DNA of 64,000 bases from contig JAGOTG010000006.1 of NCBI GenBank assembly GCA_018061965.1, positions 1-64,000 on the forward strand, written 5' to 3'. The notes under the pieces are model-generated. The model was not told the DNA's origin and made no database searches. It saw only the letters and a program-made list of their open reading frames with translations. Origin of the DNA: Legionellaceae bacterium (lineage in GTDB: Bacteria > Pseudomonadota > Gammaproteobacteria > Legionellales > Legionellaceae). Of the stretch, positions 8,677 through 20,067 are shown piece by piece; within the stretch, counting starts at the first letter, position 1, and the number at the start of each line of letters is the position of its first letter. The translations under genes and the position numbers were made by a program.

Positions 8677-11600
8677 AACTGAACCTCGCAAGTAAATCTT
8701 GTAATCGTGTGACAGTCTCTCTGTCTTCGTATTTCATTGCCAAACAAGCTGCCTCAGCTCCGGACAATGTTGTAGTATAACTTATATTGTATTGCAACGC
8801 TGATCTCCGAATTTCAAACGAATCGGCGATGGCTTGCTTACCATCCGTAGTATTGACAATAAAATCAATCTCAAGGTTCTTAATATAATCTACTATATGC
8901 GGTCTACCCTCTGCCACTTTAAATACAGGCTGGCAAGGAATGCCTGCGGCTTTGATCACCGCTGCAGTCCCTCTGGTTGCAATAATTTCAAAACCTAATG
9001 CTATCAAACGCTTAGCAATTTCTCCGATCCGTGATTTATCAGTATCTCGCACGGATAAAAACGCGCAACGTCGAGATGGGATATCACAACCCGCACCGCG
9101 TTGAGCTTTAGCATAAGCTTGCCCAAAGCGCTTTGCAATACCCATGACTTCTCCTGTCGATTTCATTTCTGGACCTAAAATAGAATCGACTCCAGAAAAT
9201 TTGATAAACGGAAAAACGGGTAATTTGATAGCATAAAACCCTGGGGTTTGTTGAACTTTAAACAAGCCTTGCTGTTTTAAAGATTGACCAATTTTGCACC
9301 GCGCCGCAATTTTTGCCAAGGGTAATCCAGTGGCTTTGGAAACAAACGGGACAGTTCGAGATGCGCGCGGGTTGACTTCTAATACGTAAATATCATCACC
9401 TTGAATTGCAAACTGAACGTTCAACAACCCTACGACATGCAATGCTTGCGCCATTCGGGTTACTTGGTCTTTCAGATCTTCCTGCACCACTATAGACAAA
9501 CTAAAGGGCGGCAACGTACACGCAGAATCCCCAGAATGAATACCCGCTTGCTCGATATGCTCCATCACTGCGCCAACCAATACATCCTTGCCATCACAAA
9601 CCGCGTCAATATCAACTTCAATCGCATCTTCCAAAAACTTGTCCAACAACACCGGAGAGTCATGCGACACATGTACGGCTTTTTCCAAATAATGACGCAA
9701 ATCAGCCTCTTGATACACAATCTCCATCGCACGCCCACCGAGAACATAAGAGGGTCGTACCACCAAGGGGTAACCAATGCGGTTGGCCAATTCAATTGCA
9801 GCTTCTTCACTGCGAACAGTACCATTCGCGGGCTGGGTTAAGCCCAGACGTGTCACCAATTGCTGAAATCTTTCTCGATCTTCTGCTTCGTCAATGGCAT
9901 CGGGTGAAGTTCCTAAAATGTTGACGCCGTTTTCGGCCAAAGCTTGAGCCAATTTTAACGGCGTTTGCCCCCCATAGTGGACAATCACACCCAATGGCTG
10001 CTCCTTCGCGTACACCTCTAAAATATCTTCCAAAGTCACCGGTTCAAAATACAAGCGATCAGTCGTATCGACATCGGTAGAAACCGTTTCAGGATTGCAA
10101 TTCACCATAATCGTTTCATAACCTGCTTCGCGTAATGCAAACGCAGCATGAACACAACAGTAATCAAACTCAATGCCTTGACCAATCCGATTAGGACCAC
10201 CGCCCAAAATCATAATTTTAGGACGCGACCAAGTCGGTTGTGCTTCGCAGACAGTCTGATAACAAGAATAAAGATAGGCAGTATTACTAGCAAATTCTGC
10301 AGCACAGGAATCAATCCGTTGATAGACGGGTCTGATGTCCAGCGACCATCGGTGTTGTCGAACAGCAGACTCATCACAGTCTAACAATTGAGCCAAATAA
10401 ATATCGGAAAAACCGCGCTGTTTTAACAAACGCAACAAAGGCGCATCTAAATCAGACAGTTTTTTCCCCACAATCTCTTGTTCAAATTCAACCAGCTCTC
10501 TAATTTGCGCTAAAAACCATGGATCCACGCGAGACTCTTCATGAATTTTTTCCAAAGTCAGACCCTGGCGAAATGCGTCCGCGATATACCACAGTCGATC
10601 CGGCGTCGGTTCTTGAAGATAACCCAGCATCACTGACTTTTCTTCATCCGCTAATAGAGACTGCAAACCATAACGGTCGATTTCTAAACCTCGGATAGCT
10701 TTTTGCAAAGACTCTTGAAAATTAGCACCAATCGCCATCACCTCACCGACCGACTTCATTTGCGTAGTCAGTGTTTTAGGGGTTTGCGGGAATTTATCAA
10801 AATTAAATCGTGGCATTTTGGTAACCACATAGTCTAAAGTCGGCTCAAAAGAAGCCGGCGTTTTACCCTCGGTGATATCATTTTTTAGTTCATCTAGGGT
10901 GTATCCTACTGCCAACAAAGCTGCGATTTTAGCAATTGGAAACCCGGTTGCTTTGGAAGCCAAAGCCGAGCTGCGCGAAACACGGGGATTCATTTCAATG
11001 ACCAAGAGACGACCATCTTCTGGATTCACTGCAAATTGAACATTAGACCCACCCGTATCAACACCCACCGCACGCAACACTTTGATAGCAGCATCACGCA
11101 TCCTTTGATATTCTTTATCCGTTAAAGTTTGAGCCGGGGCTACCGTAATAGAATCCCCTGTATGCACACCCATGGGATCAAGGTTCTCAATGCTACACAC
11201 AATGATGCAATTATCATTACGATCGCGCACCACTTCCATCTCATACTCTTTCCAGCCAAGAACTGACTCATCAATCAGTAACTCCCGAGTCGGAGAGAGG
11301 TCTAAGCCTCGTTGGCAAATGCTGTTAAATTCCTCAAAATTATACGCAATTCCCCCTCCGGAACCACCCATAGTAAAGGAAGGCCGAATGATAGCAGGGA
11401 ATCCCAAATACTCTACAGCGAGCATTGCCTCATCCAGATTATGAGCAATCATCGACCGAGGCATCTCCAAGCCAATTTCTTGCATCAACAAACGAAATTT
11501 GTCTCGGTTTTCTGCTTTATCGATGGCTTCTTGACTGGCTCCAATCAATTGCACTTGGTACTCGTCCAATACACCATGCCGTACCAAATCTAGCGCGCAA

Positions 11601-11890
11601 TTCAAAGCAGTTTGACCACCCATAGTGGGCAAGAGTGCGTCAGGTCGTTCTTTTTTTATGATGGCGGCTACTTCTGGCCACAATACTGGCTCGATATACG
11701 TAGCATCGGCTAATTCAGGATCCGTCATAATGGTGGCCGGATTAGAATTAATCAGAATAATACGGTAACCTTCTTTTTTTAAGGCGCGTACAGCTTGTGT
11801 ACCAGAATAGTCAAACTCACAGGCCTGTCCAATCACAATAGGACCCGCACCAAGAATTAAGATAGACTGAATGTCTGTACGTTTAGGCAT
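8654..11890 (-). CDS. carB: Carbamoyl-phosphate synthase large subunit
   Basis: CarB makes carbamoyl phosphate from bicarbonate, ammonia and two ATP for pyrimidine and arginine synthesis. The 1078 aa length is normal. The two homologous ATP-grasp halves are visible from [20 protein letters not shown] at the N-terminus and [16 protein letters not shown] near residue 560. The C-terminal allosteric MGS-like domain is also present ([19 protein letters not shown]). The small glutaminase subunit gene carA, normally just upstream in the same operon, is missing: ftsZ lies there instead. CarB needs CarA to use glutamine, so carA is expected elsewhere in the genome. Confidence 0.98.
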   Translation of the reverse strand: MPKRTDIQSILILGAGPIVIGQACEFDYSGTQAVRALKKEGYRIILINSNPATIMTDPELADATYIEPVLWPEVAAIIKKERPDALLPTMGGQTALNCALDLVRHGVLDEYQVQLIGASQEAIDKAENRDKFRLLMQEIGLEMPRSMIAHNLDEAMLAVEYLGFPAIIRPSFTMGGSGGGIAYNFEEFNSICQRGLDLSPTRELLIDESVLGWKEYEMEVVRDRNDNCIIVCSIENLDPMGVHTGDSITVAPAQTLTDKEYQRMRDAAIKVLRAVGVDTGGSNVQFAVNPEDGRLLVIEMNPRVSRSSALASKATGFPIAKIAALLAVGYTLDELKNDITEGKTPASFEPTLDYVVTKMPRFNFDKFPQTPKTLTTQMKSVGEVMAIGANFQESLQKAIRGLEIDRYGLQSLLADEEKSVMLGYLQEPTPDRLWYIADAFRQGLTLEKIHEESRVDPWFLAQIRELVEFEQEIVGKKLSDLDAPLLRLLKQRGFSDIYLAQLLDCDESAVRQHRWSLDIRPVYQRIDSCAAEFASNTAYLYSCYQTVCEAQPTWSRPKIMILGGGPNRIGQGIEFDYCCVHAAFALREAGYETIMVNCNPETVSTDVDTTDRLYFEPVTLEDILEVYAKEQPLGVIVHYGGQTPLKLAQALAENGVNILGTSPDAIDEAEDRERFQQLVTRLGLTQPANGTVRSEEAAIELANRIGYPLVVRPSYVLGGRAMEIVYQEADLRHYLEKAVHVSHDSPVLLDKFLEDAIEVDIDAVCDGKDVLVGAVMEHIEQAGIHSGDSACTLPPFSLSIVVQEDLKDQVTRMAQALHVVGLLNVQFAIQGDDIYVLEVNPRASRTVPFVSKATGLPLAKIAARCKIGQSLKQQGLFKVQQTPGFYAIKLPVFPFIKFSGVDSILGPEMKSTGEVMGIAKRFGQAYAKAQRGAGCDIPSRRCAFLSVRDTDKSRIGEIAKRLIALGFEIIATRGTAAVIKAAGIPCQPVFKVAEGRPHIVDYIKNLEIDFIVNTTDGKQAIADSFEIRRSALQYNISYTTTLSGAEAACLAMKYEDRETVTRLQDLLARFSYETSYDA

Positions 11891-11929
11891 GATAACCCGA
11901 CTTTTTAAAATACGATTTGGTAACGCTCA

Positions 11930-12017
11930 CCGCATACTCCATCCCGAGCATAACGAAAAATCTCCAACTAAAAGCCATATGCTCGGAGAGCCCTCATTAC
12001 GCTCAGGGTGATATGCG
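11930..12017. repeat. Imperfect palindromic element between ftsZ and carB
   Basis: The arms CGCATACTCCATCCCGAGCA and TGAGCGTAATG...ATATGCG form an imperfect inverted repeat. Two inner hairpins are CTCC/GGAG and CCCT/AGGG. It fills most of the ftsZ-carB spacer and resembles dispersed palindromes of the 'cccgagcgtaacga' kind seen in other bacteria. It could fold in RNA and partly end ftsZ transcription. Confidence 0.45.
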
Positions 12018-12023
12018 ATAAGC

Positions 12024-13205
12024 CTAAACTTCCTCTTCTTGGCGCCGCAAAAATGCTGGAATATCTAAATAATCCACATCAGGCAAGGTTTCTTGCGCAG
12101 GCGCATTTTTTGTAGGATTTGTCACTCCCGATTGCTTTCTGAGCACCGCAGGCCGTTCTAATTGCTGATAGTCGAAAGACCCCTCTCCACGTCTACTTTC
12201 AAAAACAGGCGCAGATTTGTTCGATAAAGCACCACGATGATGACGAGGCGAATCCCCTAGACCTGTCACAATGACCGTGACACGCAGCTCATCCGTCATC
12301 AATGGGTCAATCACCGTTCCCACCACCACAGTGGCCTCATCAGAAATAAATTCTTTTACTACATCACCCACTTCTTCAAACTCACCGATAGACATATCCA
12401 TACCAGCAGTAATATTAACCAAAATACCACGTGCGCCAGAAAAATTGATGTCTTCTAATAGAGGAGAAGCGATTGCAGCCTCGGCAGCACGACGCGCCCT
12501 CTGATCTCCGGATGCGCACCCTGTTCCCATCATGGCCATACCCATTTCTGACATCACAGTCCGTACGTCAGCAAAATCCACATTGATTAAACCAGGACGA
12601 GTAATCAAATCTGAAATACCTTTGACAGCACCTAATAAAACGTTATTAGCAGCTTTAAACGCATTCAGCAAAGAAATATTTTTACCTAAAACACTTAATA
12701 ATTTATTGTTTGGAATGGTGATCAAAGAATCAACATTTTGCGACAAAGCACGGATAGCTTCTTCCGCAGCCAAAGCACGCTGCTTACCTTCAAAAGAAAA
12801 AGGCTTCGTCACAACCGCAACGGTCAGAATACCCAATTCTTTAGCCACTTCGGCAAACACAGGCGCTGCACCTGAACCAGTGCCTCCCCCCATCCCAGCA
12901 GTAATAAACACCATATCTGCACCCAACAACACTTGCTTGATTTGCTCACGATCTTCTTCTGCTGCTTGACGACCAATTTGTGGATTGGCGCCCGCACCCA
13001 ATCCTTTAGTCAATTCGTTACCCAATTGGATAATGACTTTGGCTTTTGAATTTCGTAACGCTTGCGCATCAGTGTTAGCGCATATAAAATCAACACCCTC
13101 AATATTTTCTGCCACCATGTGCTCAACAGCATTGCCGCCGCCGCCACCAACACCAACCACCTTTATAACCGCACTGTCTTGCATGATCTCTGTCATATCA
13201 AACAT
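12024..13205 (-). CDS. ftsZ: Cell division protein FtsZ
   Basis: FtsZ is the tubulin-like GTPase that polymerises into the Z ring. The tubulin signature GGGTGSG (in [20 protein letters not shown]) and the N-terminal nucleotide-binding [15 protein letters not shown] are intact. The C-terminal conserved peptide that binds FtsA and ZipA is [12 protein letters not shown]. The chosen ATG ([10 protein letters not shown]) has GAGGA eight bases upstream; the frame stays open further but without a start signal. At 393 aa the length is typical. It is the last gene of this dcw block; lpxC, which usually follows, is absent. Confidence 0.99.
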   Translation of the reverse strand: MFDMTEIMQDSAVIKVVGVGGGGGNAVEHMVAENIEGVDFICANTDAQALRNSKAKVIIQLGNELTKGLGAGANPQIGRQAAEEDREQIKQVLLGADMVFITAGMGGGTGSGAAPVFAEVAKELGILTVAVVTKPFSFEGKQRALAAEEAIRALSQNVDSLITIPNNKLLSVLGKNISLLNAFKAANNVLLGAVKGISDLITRPGLINVDFADVRTVMSEMGMAMMGTGCASGDQRARRAAEAAIASPLLEDINFSGARGILVNITAGMDMSIGEFEEVGDVVKEFISDEATVVVGTVIDPLMTDELRVTVIVTGLGDSPRHHRGALSNKSAPVFESRRGEGSFDYQQLERPAVLRKQSGVTNPTKNAPAQETLPDVDYLDIPAFLRRQEEEV

Positions 13206-13415
13206 TATATTATTCCTCTTAGCTGAAAGCTTTAGGGACTGTTGACTAGTCCGCAATACTGTTCGAAACAAAGCGCTTTTGTCCTGTTATTTTACATACT
13301 TGGCGTATGCTACAGCGCTCCATAATTGCCTTATTCTGAATCGATTTGGTGAGTTGCCAACACTCTCTAGTTTATTGTTGACAATTCTAGAACCATCAAC
13401 CTAAATTATTCTGGA

Positions 13416-14654
13416 TTAAAAATTCACATTAAACCATTTTCTCATTCGCGTCCATACCCCATCTGTTTTCCCTCCTGAAGCACGCACACTGTAGTTGTCA
13501 TACTGTTGTTGAAACCCGTGCAATAATAGTCCCACCACGGTCGCAAAACTGGGATCACTCACTATTTCCGAAGACAAACCTACAATATTTTCTGCAGAAC
13601 CAAGTCGAACAGGCATTTGAAAACATAGCTCAGCCAATTCAATAGCGCCACTCACACTGGAAGCACCTCCAGTTAACACAATCCCTGCTGCTATCAAATC
13701 ATGATAACCACTCCGTTGTATCTCAGCACGCACCATATTAAATAATTCTTCATAACGTGCAGATACCACATCTGATAACATTTTGGTTGGAATTTTACGC
13801 CCAGACCGATCATTCATACTGCTCACTTCAATCATTTGAGTGGAGTTTAAACTTTCTGGCGATACTGAACCATAATTCAATTTAATCGATTCAGCAGATT
13901 TGCTTGGGGTACGCAAAGCCATCGCAATATCATTGGTCACTTGATCACCAGCAATCGGAATCACGCCAGTATATTGAATTGCGCCACCATGAAAAATGGC
14001 AATATCAGTGGTACCGCCACCAATATCTATCAGACATACGCCCAGCTCTTTTTCATCGTCGGTTAACACCGCATGACTGGAAGCCAACGGCTCTAAAATA
14101 ATATCAGCCACGTCTAAACCACATCGGCGCACACATTTTGCAATATTTTGTGCAGCAGAAACTGAGCCGGTTACCAAATGAACGCGCGCTTCTAAACGGA
14201 CGCCTGCCATGCCAACAGGTTCACGGATATTCCGTTGATTATCAATTATAAATTCTTGCGGTAAAATGTGCAGTATTTTTTGATCTGCAGGAATTGCAAC
14301 TGCCTTTGCAGCATCAATGACGCGCTCCACATCAATTTGCGACACTTCTGAATCACGAATAGCCACAATGCCATGTGAACTTAAGCTACGAATATGACTA
14401 CCCGCGATGCCAGTAAATACAGAACGCACTTCGCATCCCGCCATCAGTTCAGCTTCTTGGACAGCGCGCTGAATAGAGCTAACAGTTGCCTCAATATCTA
14501 CCACGACCCCTCGTTTGAGTCCTCGAGAAGCGTGACGCCCAATCCCAATCAACTCCAAAGAACCGTCTGGGTTGATTTCACCAACCAACGCTACGACTTT
14601 TGAAGTACCAATATCCAATCCTGTAATAATATTTCTTTCAGTTTTTTTTGCCAT
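13416..14654 (-). CDS. ftsA: Cell division protein FtsA
   Basis: FtsA is an actin-fold ATPase that tethers FtsZ to the inner membrane and recruits later divisome proteins. GLDIGTSKVVALVGEI begins the fold, GVCLIDIGGGTTDIAIF is the phosphate 2 loop, and ILTGG-type AGIVLTGGASSVSGA follows. The last residues VWTRMRKWFNVNF are the amphipathic membrane-targeting helix. Two adjacent ATGs can start it. About 410 aa is normal. It is separated from ftsZ by about 210 bases, so ftsZ likely has an internal promoter. The spacer before ftsA contains a MITE-like palindrome. Confidence 0.98.
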   Translation of the reverse strand: MAKKTERNIITGLDIGTSKVVALVGEINPDGSLELIGIGRHASRGLKRGVVVDIEATVSSIQRAVQEAELMAGCEVRSVFTGIAGSHIRSLSSHGIVAIRDSEVSQIDVERVIDAAKAVAIPADQKILHILPQEFIIDNQRNIREPVGMAGVRLEARVHLVTGSVSAAQNIAKCVRRCGLDVADIILEPLASSHAVLTDDEKELGVCLIDIGGGTTDIAIFHGGAIQYTGVIPIAGDQVTNDIAMALRTPSKSAESIKLNYGSVSPESLNSTQMIEVSSMNDRSGRKIPTKMLSDVVSARYEELFNMVRAEIQRSGYHDLIAAGIVLTGGASSVSGAIELAELCFQMPVRLGSAENIVGLSSEIVSDPSFATVVGLLLHGFQQQYDNYSVRASGGKTDGVWTRMRKWFNVNF

Positions 14655-14682
14655 CATGTTCCCAATAATTAGTACTCAAACC

Positions 14683-14723
14683 TGTAACTATTCACCGAGC
14701 GTCAAGAGTTGTGGTGAATAGAT
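14683..14723. mobile_element. MITE-like palindrome (family B, short copy) with target duplication
   Basis: The 41-base element has arms GTAACTATTCACC and GGTGAATAGAT and is flanked on both sides by the exact nine-base direct repeat ACTCAAACC. It belongs to a family with copies near 26.4, 27.9 and 43.7 kb that share CTATTCACCACAA and GACGCTCGGTGAA. It sits between ftsQ and ftsA, where its RNA would fold into a hairpin. Confidence 0.7.
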
Positions 14724-14746
14724 ACTCAAACCCAAACCTTCCCGTC

Positions 14747-15478
14747 CTATTTTGGCGTATCTTTCCATTGTGCCGCCATTCCATGAACATAGCGTAAATC
14801 TACCACCGCTAACTGCTCTAATTTATCCCCAAACACAACCGAATAGCTCAAACAAAAACGTTGTAGTCGCGACTCAACATCTTGTTTTCCTAAACGTAAT
14901 AACACGCCATTGGTTAAGCCCAATTCCCAGGCCCGATTATCTCGCAAAGCCAACGAATTGGCATGCAAGCCAAAAGTTTCAGATAGCTTACTCAATTTTT
15001 GAAACATTTGTAAGACATCTAGTTGTTGATTCTTGGGTCCGTTCAATTCTGGCAAATGCTCCGCATTCGCTTCTTTTTGCCACTCAGCAGGACTTAAGTC
15101 AAATAATAAGCCATCTGCGGTCATGAGCACATGGTTCCAGATTGCCACAGGTCGTTTTTCTATGACTTTAATTTTTAAAGTATCCGGCCATATGCGTGCG
15201 ACATCTACTGTATCCGTCCAATACAAATCAGCTAATTCAGTTCTTAAATCTCTAACAGAAATGGAAAAAAACCCCTTATGGGTGTATTTTTCCAAAATAC
15301 CCTCTAAAGTCTTGCGCGTAATGTGTTGATAACTAGCTTCGATTTTAAAAGTACTGATTGGAAAATTTTCTGGATTGGCTAGATACAAATATGCCAATCT
15401 TGCCATAAGTAATACTGCACAAACAACTAGCATCGATAAAAAAAATTGGTCCCGCAGTATTCGCGCCGGCTTTGCCAT
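14747..15478 (-). CDS. ftsQ: Cell division protein FtsQ
   Basis: FtsQ is a bitopic inner membrane protein of the FtsQLB complex that links early and late divisome proteins. The 243 aa sequence shows a short cytoplasmic N-terminus and one membrane segment (FFLSMLVVCAVLLMARLAYL). A periplasmic POTRA domain follows (FKIEASYQHITRKTLEGIL, then RDLRTELADLYWTDTVDVAR and WPDTLKIKVIEKRPVAIW). The beta domain ends with LAVVDLRYVHGMAAQWK, typical of FtsQ. It starts two bases after the ddl stop, so it is translated from the same transcript. Confidence 0.96.
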   Translation of the reverse strand: MAKPARILRDQFFLSMLVVCAVLLMARLAYLYLANPENFPISTFKIEASYQHITRKTLEGILEKYTHKGFFSISVRDLRTELADLYWTDTVDVARIWPDTLKIKVIEKRPVAIWNHVLMTADGLLFDLSPAEWQKEANAEHLPELNGPKNQQLDVLQMFQKLSKLSETFGLHANSLALRDNRAWELGLTNGVLLRLGKQDVESRLQRFCLSYSVVFGDKLEQLAVVDLRYVHGMAAQWKDTPK

Positions 15479-15480
15479 AT

Positions 15481-16578
15481 CTAAATCCTGTATTGAGTTT
15501 CCATTCGTTCTTTTTCGCGCTGATGCAGCAAACTTAAATCTACCAACTCATCTAATAAACGCGGATAAGGCAGTCCACTTGCTTCCCACAATTTGGGATA
15601 CATGCTAATAGACGTAAAACCTGGAAGCGTATTAATTTCATTAAAATATATTTGACCCGTTTTATCATTCACAAAAAAATCAACCCGCGCCATGCCTCTA
15701 CATTTTAACCGTAAAAATATTTCTCCAGCTATCGTTTGTAAACGTTGCATTAATTGCGAATTAAGAGCCGCTGGAATATGTAATTGACTACTATCACTCT
15801 CTAAATATTTTGCCGAGTAAGAATAAAACTTATCCACATGATGAACCTCAATTTCACCCGCAATGCTAACGCGCGGCGCTTGCCCTGGTATTTGGCTTTC
15901 TAAAACCGCCAATTCAATCTCACGCCCTTGGATATACTCTTCAATGAGTACATCGCGATCATAGCGACTCGCATCCGCTACAGCAGCCAACAACTGATCC
16001 CAATCATGCGCTTTATGAATTCCAACACTCGAGCCTAACGAACAAGGTTTGACAAACAGAGGCCAACCCAACGCTGTCACGACTTCTTGGCAAATAACTT
16101 GCTTCCTCTCCTGAGACAATGCACTGAGTAATACTCGATAACGCGCAGTAGATACCAGATCGGACCCCAACAAGCGGCGTGCGACATCTTTATTCATACC
16201 GATCGCAGAAGATAATACATCGCAACCCACATAAGCCACGTTTGCATGCTCGAAAATTCCCTGCAGACAACCATCTTCAAGCAAAGGGCCATGCACCACG
16301 GGAAAAATGACTTGCGCATCAATGGCCAAGCGACCATCTTTGATCAAACCTGGCAACGGAACAGACTCAGGTGTGCGTACGGGTAATACATCGGAGTAGG
16401 CCAACAAAGTTTGATAGTCTGTTTGAAAGCAACAGCCTGATTTGTCCATAGCAACCGGGATAATCTGATATTTTTGTGGACTCAAATTTGCCAAGACCGA
16501 AGCGGCAGAACGCAATGAGATTTCATGCTCACCCGATTTGCCTCCGTACAGTAACACTAATTTAATTAAGTCGGACAT
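15481..16578 (-). CDS. ddl: D-alanine--D-alanine ligase
   Basis: Ddl joins two D-alanines with ATP to give the dipeptide that MurF adds to the peptidoglycan precursor. The 365 aa ATP-grasp enzyme has the N-terminal [14 protein letters not shown], the glycine-rich [13 protein letters not shown] and the metal-binding [20 protein letters not shown] followed by [20 protein letters not shown]. The length is nearer to VanA/DdlA-type enzymes than to the short DdlB. Start and murB stop overlap by one base (TAATG). Confidence 0.97.
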   Translation of the reverse strand: MSDLIKLVLLYGGKSGEHEISLRSAASVLANLSPQKYQIIPVAMDKSGCCFQTDYQTLLAYSDVLPVRTPESVPLPGLIKDGRLAIDAQVIFPVVHGPLLEDGCLQGIFEHANVAYVGCDVLSSAIGMNKDVARRLLGSDLVSTARYRVLLSALSQERKQVICQEVVTALGWPLFVKPCSLGSSVGIHKAHDWDQLLAAVADASRYDRDVLIEEYIQGREIELAVLESQIPGQAPRVSIAGEIEVHHVDKFYSYSAKYLESDSSQLHIPAALNSQLMQRLQTIAGEIFLRLKCRGMARVDFFVNDKTGQIYFNEINTLPGFTSISMYPKLWEASGLPYPRLLDELVDLSLLHQREKERMETQYRI

Positions 16579-17486
16579 TACTCTTCTCCAATAACATGCA
16601 CTTCTTGTATCAATTCGATACCCGTCTTGGCATAAACAGTTTGACGAACAAAATCTATCAATTGTTCGATATCTTTTGCCGATGCTTTCCCTGCATGATT
16701 AATAATGAAATTTGCATGTTTTTGTGAAACCATGGCCTCCCCGATTTGATGCCCTTTTAACCCACACGATTCAATGAGTTTGGCCGCAAATTGATTAGGG
16801 GGATTCCGAAAGACCGAGCCACAATTCAACTCATTGATAGGTTGCGTCGCGGCGCGATGCGCTAATAATTCTTTAATCAGTGCCGCAGAATGCGCTTGGT
16901 CGCCGGGGATCAAGCGACAAGTCGCTGCAACAAACCATTCACCCGGATCAAGACCCAACGCACTTCTATAATCAATTTTAAATTCACTCGGCTGCCGGAC
17001 GCGGCGCTCACCTAGACGCGTGATGGTTTCGACTTCCACTACCGATTCCCAAGTCTCTTTATGAAAACAGCCTGCATTCATCCGCAACGCCCCCCCCATC
17101 GTACCAGGGATGCCCGCCCAAAATTCGCCACCAGTCAAATGCTGTCGCGTACAAAATCGCGCCATTTTAGCACACGACACCCCCGCCTCAACTCGGACCA
17201 AATCTTCAGCAATTTGAGTCAGATTATTCAAGCAGTTTTGGGTAATAACCACAATGCCAGCAAAACCTCCGTCTTTGATGAGAGAATTACTGCCCAAGCC
17301 TATCCAAACAATGGGTTCAGTCACAGGACACTGCTGTAAAAAATTGGCCAGATCGTCAATGTCGGCAGGTTTATATAACAGCCGAGCAGCACCGCCAACA
17401 CGCCATGTTGTGTAATGCGCTAATGGCTCATCTCTCAACAATTCGCCTTTCAAGGTAGCTTGGTTGATGACAACAGGCTGATTCAT
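16578..17486 (-). CDS. murB: UDP-N-acetylenolpyruvoylglucosamine reductase
   Basis: MurB reduces the enolpyruvyl group with NADPH and FAD to give UDP-N-acetylmuramate. The FAD-binding motifs are [18 protein letters not shown] and [20 protein letters not shown]; the conserved active-site Ser is in [10 protein letters not shown]. The 302 aa size indicates the shorter type II MurB. The start overlaps the murC stop by four bases (ATGA), so it is coupled to murC. Confidence 0.97.
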   Translation of the reverse strand: MNQPVVINQATLKGELLRDEPLAHYTTWRVGGAARLLYKPADIDDLANFLQQCPVTEPIVWIGLGSNSLIKDGGFAGIVVITQNCLNNLTQIAEDLVRVEAGVSCAKMARFCTRQHLTGGEFWAGIPGTMGGALRMNAGCFHKETWESVVEVETITRLGERRVRQPSEFKIDYRSALGLDPGEWFVAATCRLIPGDQAHSAALIKELLAHRAATQPINELNCGSVFRNPPNQFAAKLIESCGLKGHQIGEAMVSQKHANFIINHAGKASAKDIEQLIDFVRQTVYAKTGIELIQEVHVIGEE

Positions 17487-18904
17487 GCTGCGGGATCTCT
17501 CGGAACAAGATTGTTGATAATACCACTGATGGTCCCTGCTCCTTGAGCCAAAATCACATCATTAGGCCCTATCAGCCGATTCAAATGCTCTTCCAAATTT
17601 TGCTCATTTACGATCGTAGCTTTGTGCGAAATAGAGTTAATTTCTTGGCACAGTGCCTCACTATTAATGCCTGCTATGACTGGCTCGCCAGCGGAATAAA
17701 TATCGAACAATAACAGTTCATCACTCAATTGCAAAACATCCACAAAATCATTAAATAAATCGCGCGTACGCGTATAGCGATGCGGTTGAAATACGTGAAT
17801 CAAACGCTTATTTGGCCAGACAGCCCTAAAAGCATCAATCGTGGCTTTAATCTCTCGGGGATGATGCCCATAGTCATCTACAATCAGCGCCTTGCCACCA
17901 GCAAACTTACGCTCCCCTAAGATTTGAAATCGCCTTCCAACCCCAGCGAACTGGTACAAGCCCTTGATGATCGATTGATCATCAACGCCCAGTTCAGTTG
18001 CCACTGCGATCGCCGCCAAAGCATTTAATACATTATGTCGACCAGGCCATTTAAATTGAATATTCAAAACGCCATGCGGTGCAGGTCTGTGCACCTCAAA
18101 TGTACTTAGCAACTCCTGCTGATTCCAATTTAACGCACGGTAATGTGCACCTTCTCTAAACCCATAAGTCAAAGTAGGTCGTTGAATGGAAGGCATAATA
18201 CGTCGGATCTCATGATCTTCAATACAAACAACGGCTAAACCATAGAAAGGTAAATGATGTAAAAACTCAACGAATGTTTTACGCAACTGATCAAAGCTAC
18301 CTTGATAGGTTTCCATATGGTCAGCATCAATATTGGTTACCACTGCAATCATGGGTTTTAACAATAAAAAGGATGCATCACTTTCATCTGCTTCCGCAAC
18401 AAAATACTGCGAGGTGCCTAATTGCGCATTGGAGCCACAGCTCGTTAGTTTTCCACCAATCACAAAGCTAGGATCCAGTCCTCCCTCTGACAATAAACTG
18501 GTCACCAAACTCGTGGTAGTTGTTTTTCCATGCGTTCCAGCTATTGCAATACCATATCTAAAGCGCATCAATTCCGCTAACATCGCGGCACGAGGAATCA
18601 CCGGTATCATTTTAGCATGTGCAGCTTGTATTTCTGGGTTGTCATCTTTAATGGCTGTTGAACGCACAACCACATCGGCATGTTGAACATTTTCAGCATG
18701 ATGACCGAGCATGACCGTTGCACCCAAATCACGTAAGCGCATCACCACTTTGTTCTCACCCAAATCTGAGCCAGAAATCTGATAGCCTTCATTCAAAAGT
18801 ACTTCGGCAATGCCACACATACCCGCACCGCCAATTCCTACAAAATGGATGCGTTTAATCCTACCCATTTTGGGAGAATGAAAAACTGTTGTCGTTTTTT
18901 GCAT
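17483..18904 (-). CDS. murC: UDP-N-acetylmuramate--L-alanine ligase
   Basis: MurC adds L-alanine to UDP-MurNAc with ATP in the cytoplasm. The N-terminal dinucleotide-type loop is IHFVGIGGAGMCGIAEVL, the P-loop is GTHGKTTTTSLV, and the C-terminal domain has VDDYGHHPREIKATI. I chose the ATG that begins MQKTTTVFHSPKMG, six bases after ftsW ends, because an upstream start would overlap ftsW by 25 bases. The usual neighbour murG is not present between ftsW and this gene. Confidence 0.97.
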   Translation of the reverse strand: MQKTTTVFHSPKMGRIKRIHFVGIGGAGMCGIAEVLLNEGYQISGSDLGENKVVMRLRDLGATVMLGHHAENVQHADVVVRSTAIKDDNPEIQAAHAKMIPVIPRAAMLAELMRFRYGIAIAGTHGKTTTTSLVTSLLSEGGLDPSFVIGGKLTSCGSNAQLGTSQYFVAEADESDASFLLLKPMIAVVTNIDADHMETYQGSFDQLRKTFVEFLHHLPFYGLAVVCIEDHEIRRIMPSIQRPTLTYGFREGAHYRALNWNQQELLSTFEVHRPAPHGVLNIQFKWPGRHNVLNALAAIAVATELGVDDQSIIKGLYQFAGVGRRFQILGERKFAGGKALIVDDYGHHPREIKATIDAFRAVWPNKRLIHVFQPHRYTRTRDLFNDFVDVLQLSDELLLFDIYSAGEPVIAGINSEALCQEINSISHKATIVNEQNLEEHLNRLIGPNDVILAQGAGTISGIINNLVPRDPAA

Positions 18905-18909
18905 TTGTC

Positions 18910-20067
18910 TTAATCCAACCCTAATTCTTGCCATCTATTTTCGTGATCAATGCGCAATAACAAAGCCACCACAATACAGTTCACAATCAAACTTGCGCCG
19001 CCATAACTTAGAAACGGCAAAGTGAGCCCTTTGGTAGGCAATAGCCCCAAATTAACCCCCATATTGATCACTGCTTGTAACCCTAACCAAAATGTAATCC
19101 CATATGCTGCAAATGCCGCAAATTGTCTACGGCCACTGCAATAGGCAACGTAACCAATCATTAATCCACGCCATACGACAACACTGTATAACAAAAGCAC
19201 TAAGAGAATGCCCAATAATCCAAATTCTTCCGCCAATACTGCAAAAATAAAATCCGTGTATGATTCTGGCAAATAAAACATTTTTTGCACACTCTCGCCT
19301 AACCCAACACCCAGCCACCCGCCGCGACCAAACGCTATCAGGGATTGTGTTAATTGGTACCCACTATTAAATTGATCCGCCCAAGGATTCAAAAATGCGG
19401 TCAACCGCGCCATTCTATAGGGAGACGATACCGCCAAAAACACCATACTTAAACCAACTAAGATTAGCAACCCAATGTAATATCTCAGTTTTACGCCCAC
19501 TAAAAACAACATTGCCATAACAGTGAGCACGATCACAACGGTTGCGCCAAAATCCGGCTCTAACAATAACAAAAAAGCCATCACCATCATAATCACCATA
19601 GGTTTGAGGAAACCCATGATATTTTGTTTAACTTGCTCTTCTTGACGGACCAAATAGCCTGACACATAAATTATCATCGTAATTTTAGCTAATTCAGACA
19701 CTTGGACACCAATCGGCCCCAACGACAACCAACGTCTACTCCCATTGACGACACGGCCAATACCCGGAACGAGGACCAGTACCAACATTATCAAACACAC
19801 AAATAGCAAAGGAACGCTGTAACGTTCCCAAAGACTACTATCAATCCGCATGACCACGACAGCCAACACAAAGCCTACGAACAAATAAATCGCTTGGCGC
19901 AGCAAGAAGTGAAAGGGTTGATGATAAAATTTGGTAGAAATCATCACCGAACTGGAAGCAACCATCATCAAACCCAAAACTATCAAGCCTAATACAGCGA
20001 CAATTAGCCAGCGATCATATAAAACTGGCGCTCCAAAAGTAGATTTGATTCGATTCCGGCCTAACAT
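18910..20067 (-). CDS. ftsW: Peptidoglycan glycosyltransferase FtsW
   Basis: FtsW is a SEDS-family inner membrane glycosyltransferase that polymerises septal lipid II with FtsI. The 385 aa protein shows about ten membrane segments and the SEDS signatures GSRRWLSLGPIGVQVSELAKI, LLLEPDFGATVVI and GLLPTKGLTLPFLSYGGASL. Its start shares bases with the murD stop (TAATG). It is followed directly by murC, with no room for murG. Confidence 0.97.
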   Translation of the reverse strand: MLGRNRIKSTFGAPVLYDRWLIVAVLGLIVLGLMMVASSSVMISTKFYHQPFHFLLRQAIYLFVGFVLAVVVMRIDSSLWERYSVPLLFVCLIMLVLVLVPGIGRVVNGSRRWLSLGPIGVQVSELAKITMIIYVSGYLVRQEEQVKQNIMGFLKPMVIMMVMAFLLLLEPDFGATVVIVLTVMAMLFLVGVKLRYYIGLLILVGLSMVFLAVSSPYRMARLTAFLNPWADQFNSGYQLTQSLIAFGRGGWLGVGLGESVQKMFYLPESYTDFIFAVLAEEFGLLGILLVLLLYSVVVWRGLMIGYVAYCSGRRQFAAFAAYGITFWLGLQAVINMGVNLGLLPTKGLTLPFLSYGGASLIVNCIVVALLLRIDHENRWQELGLD

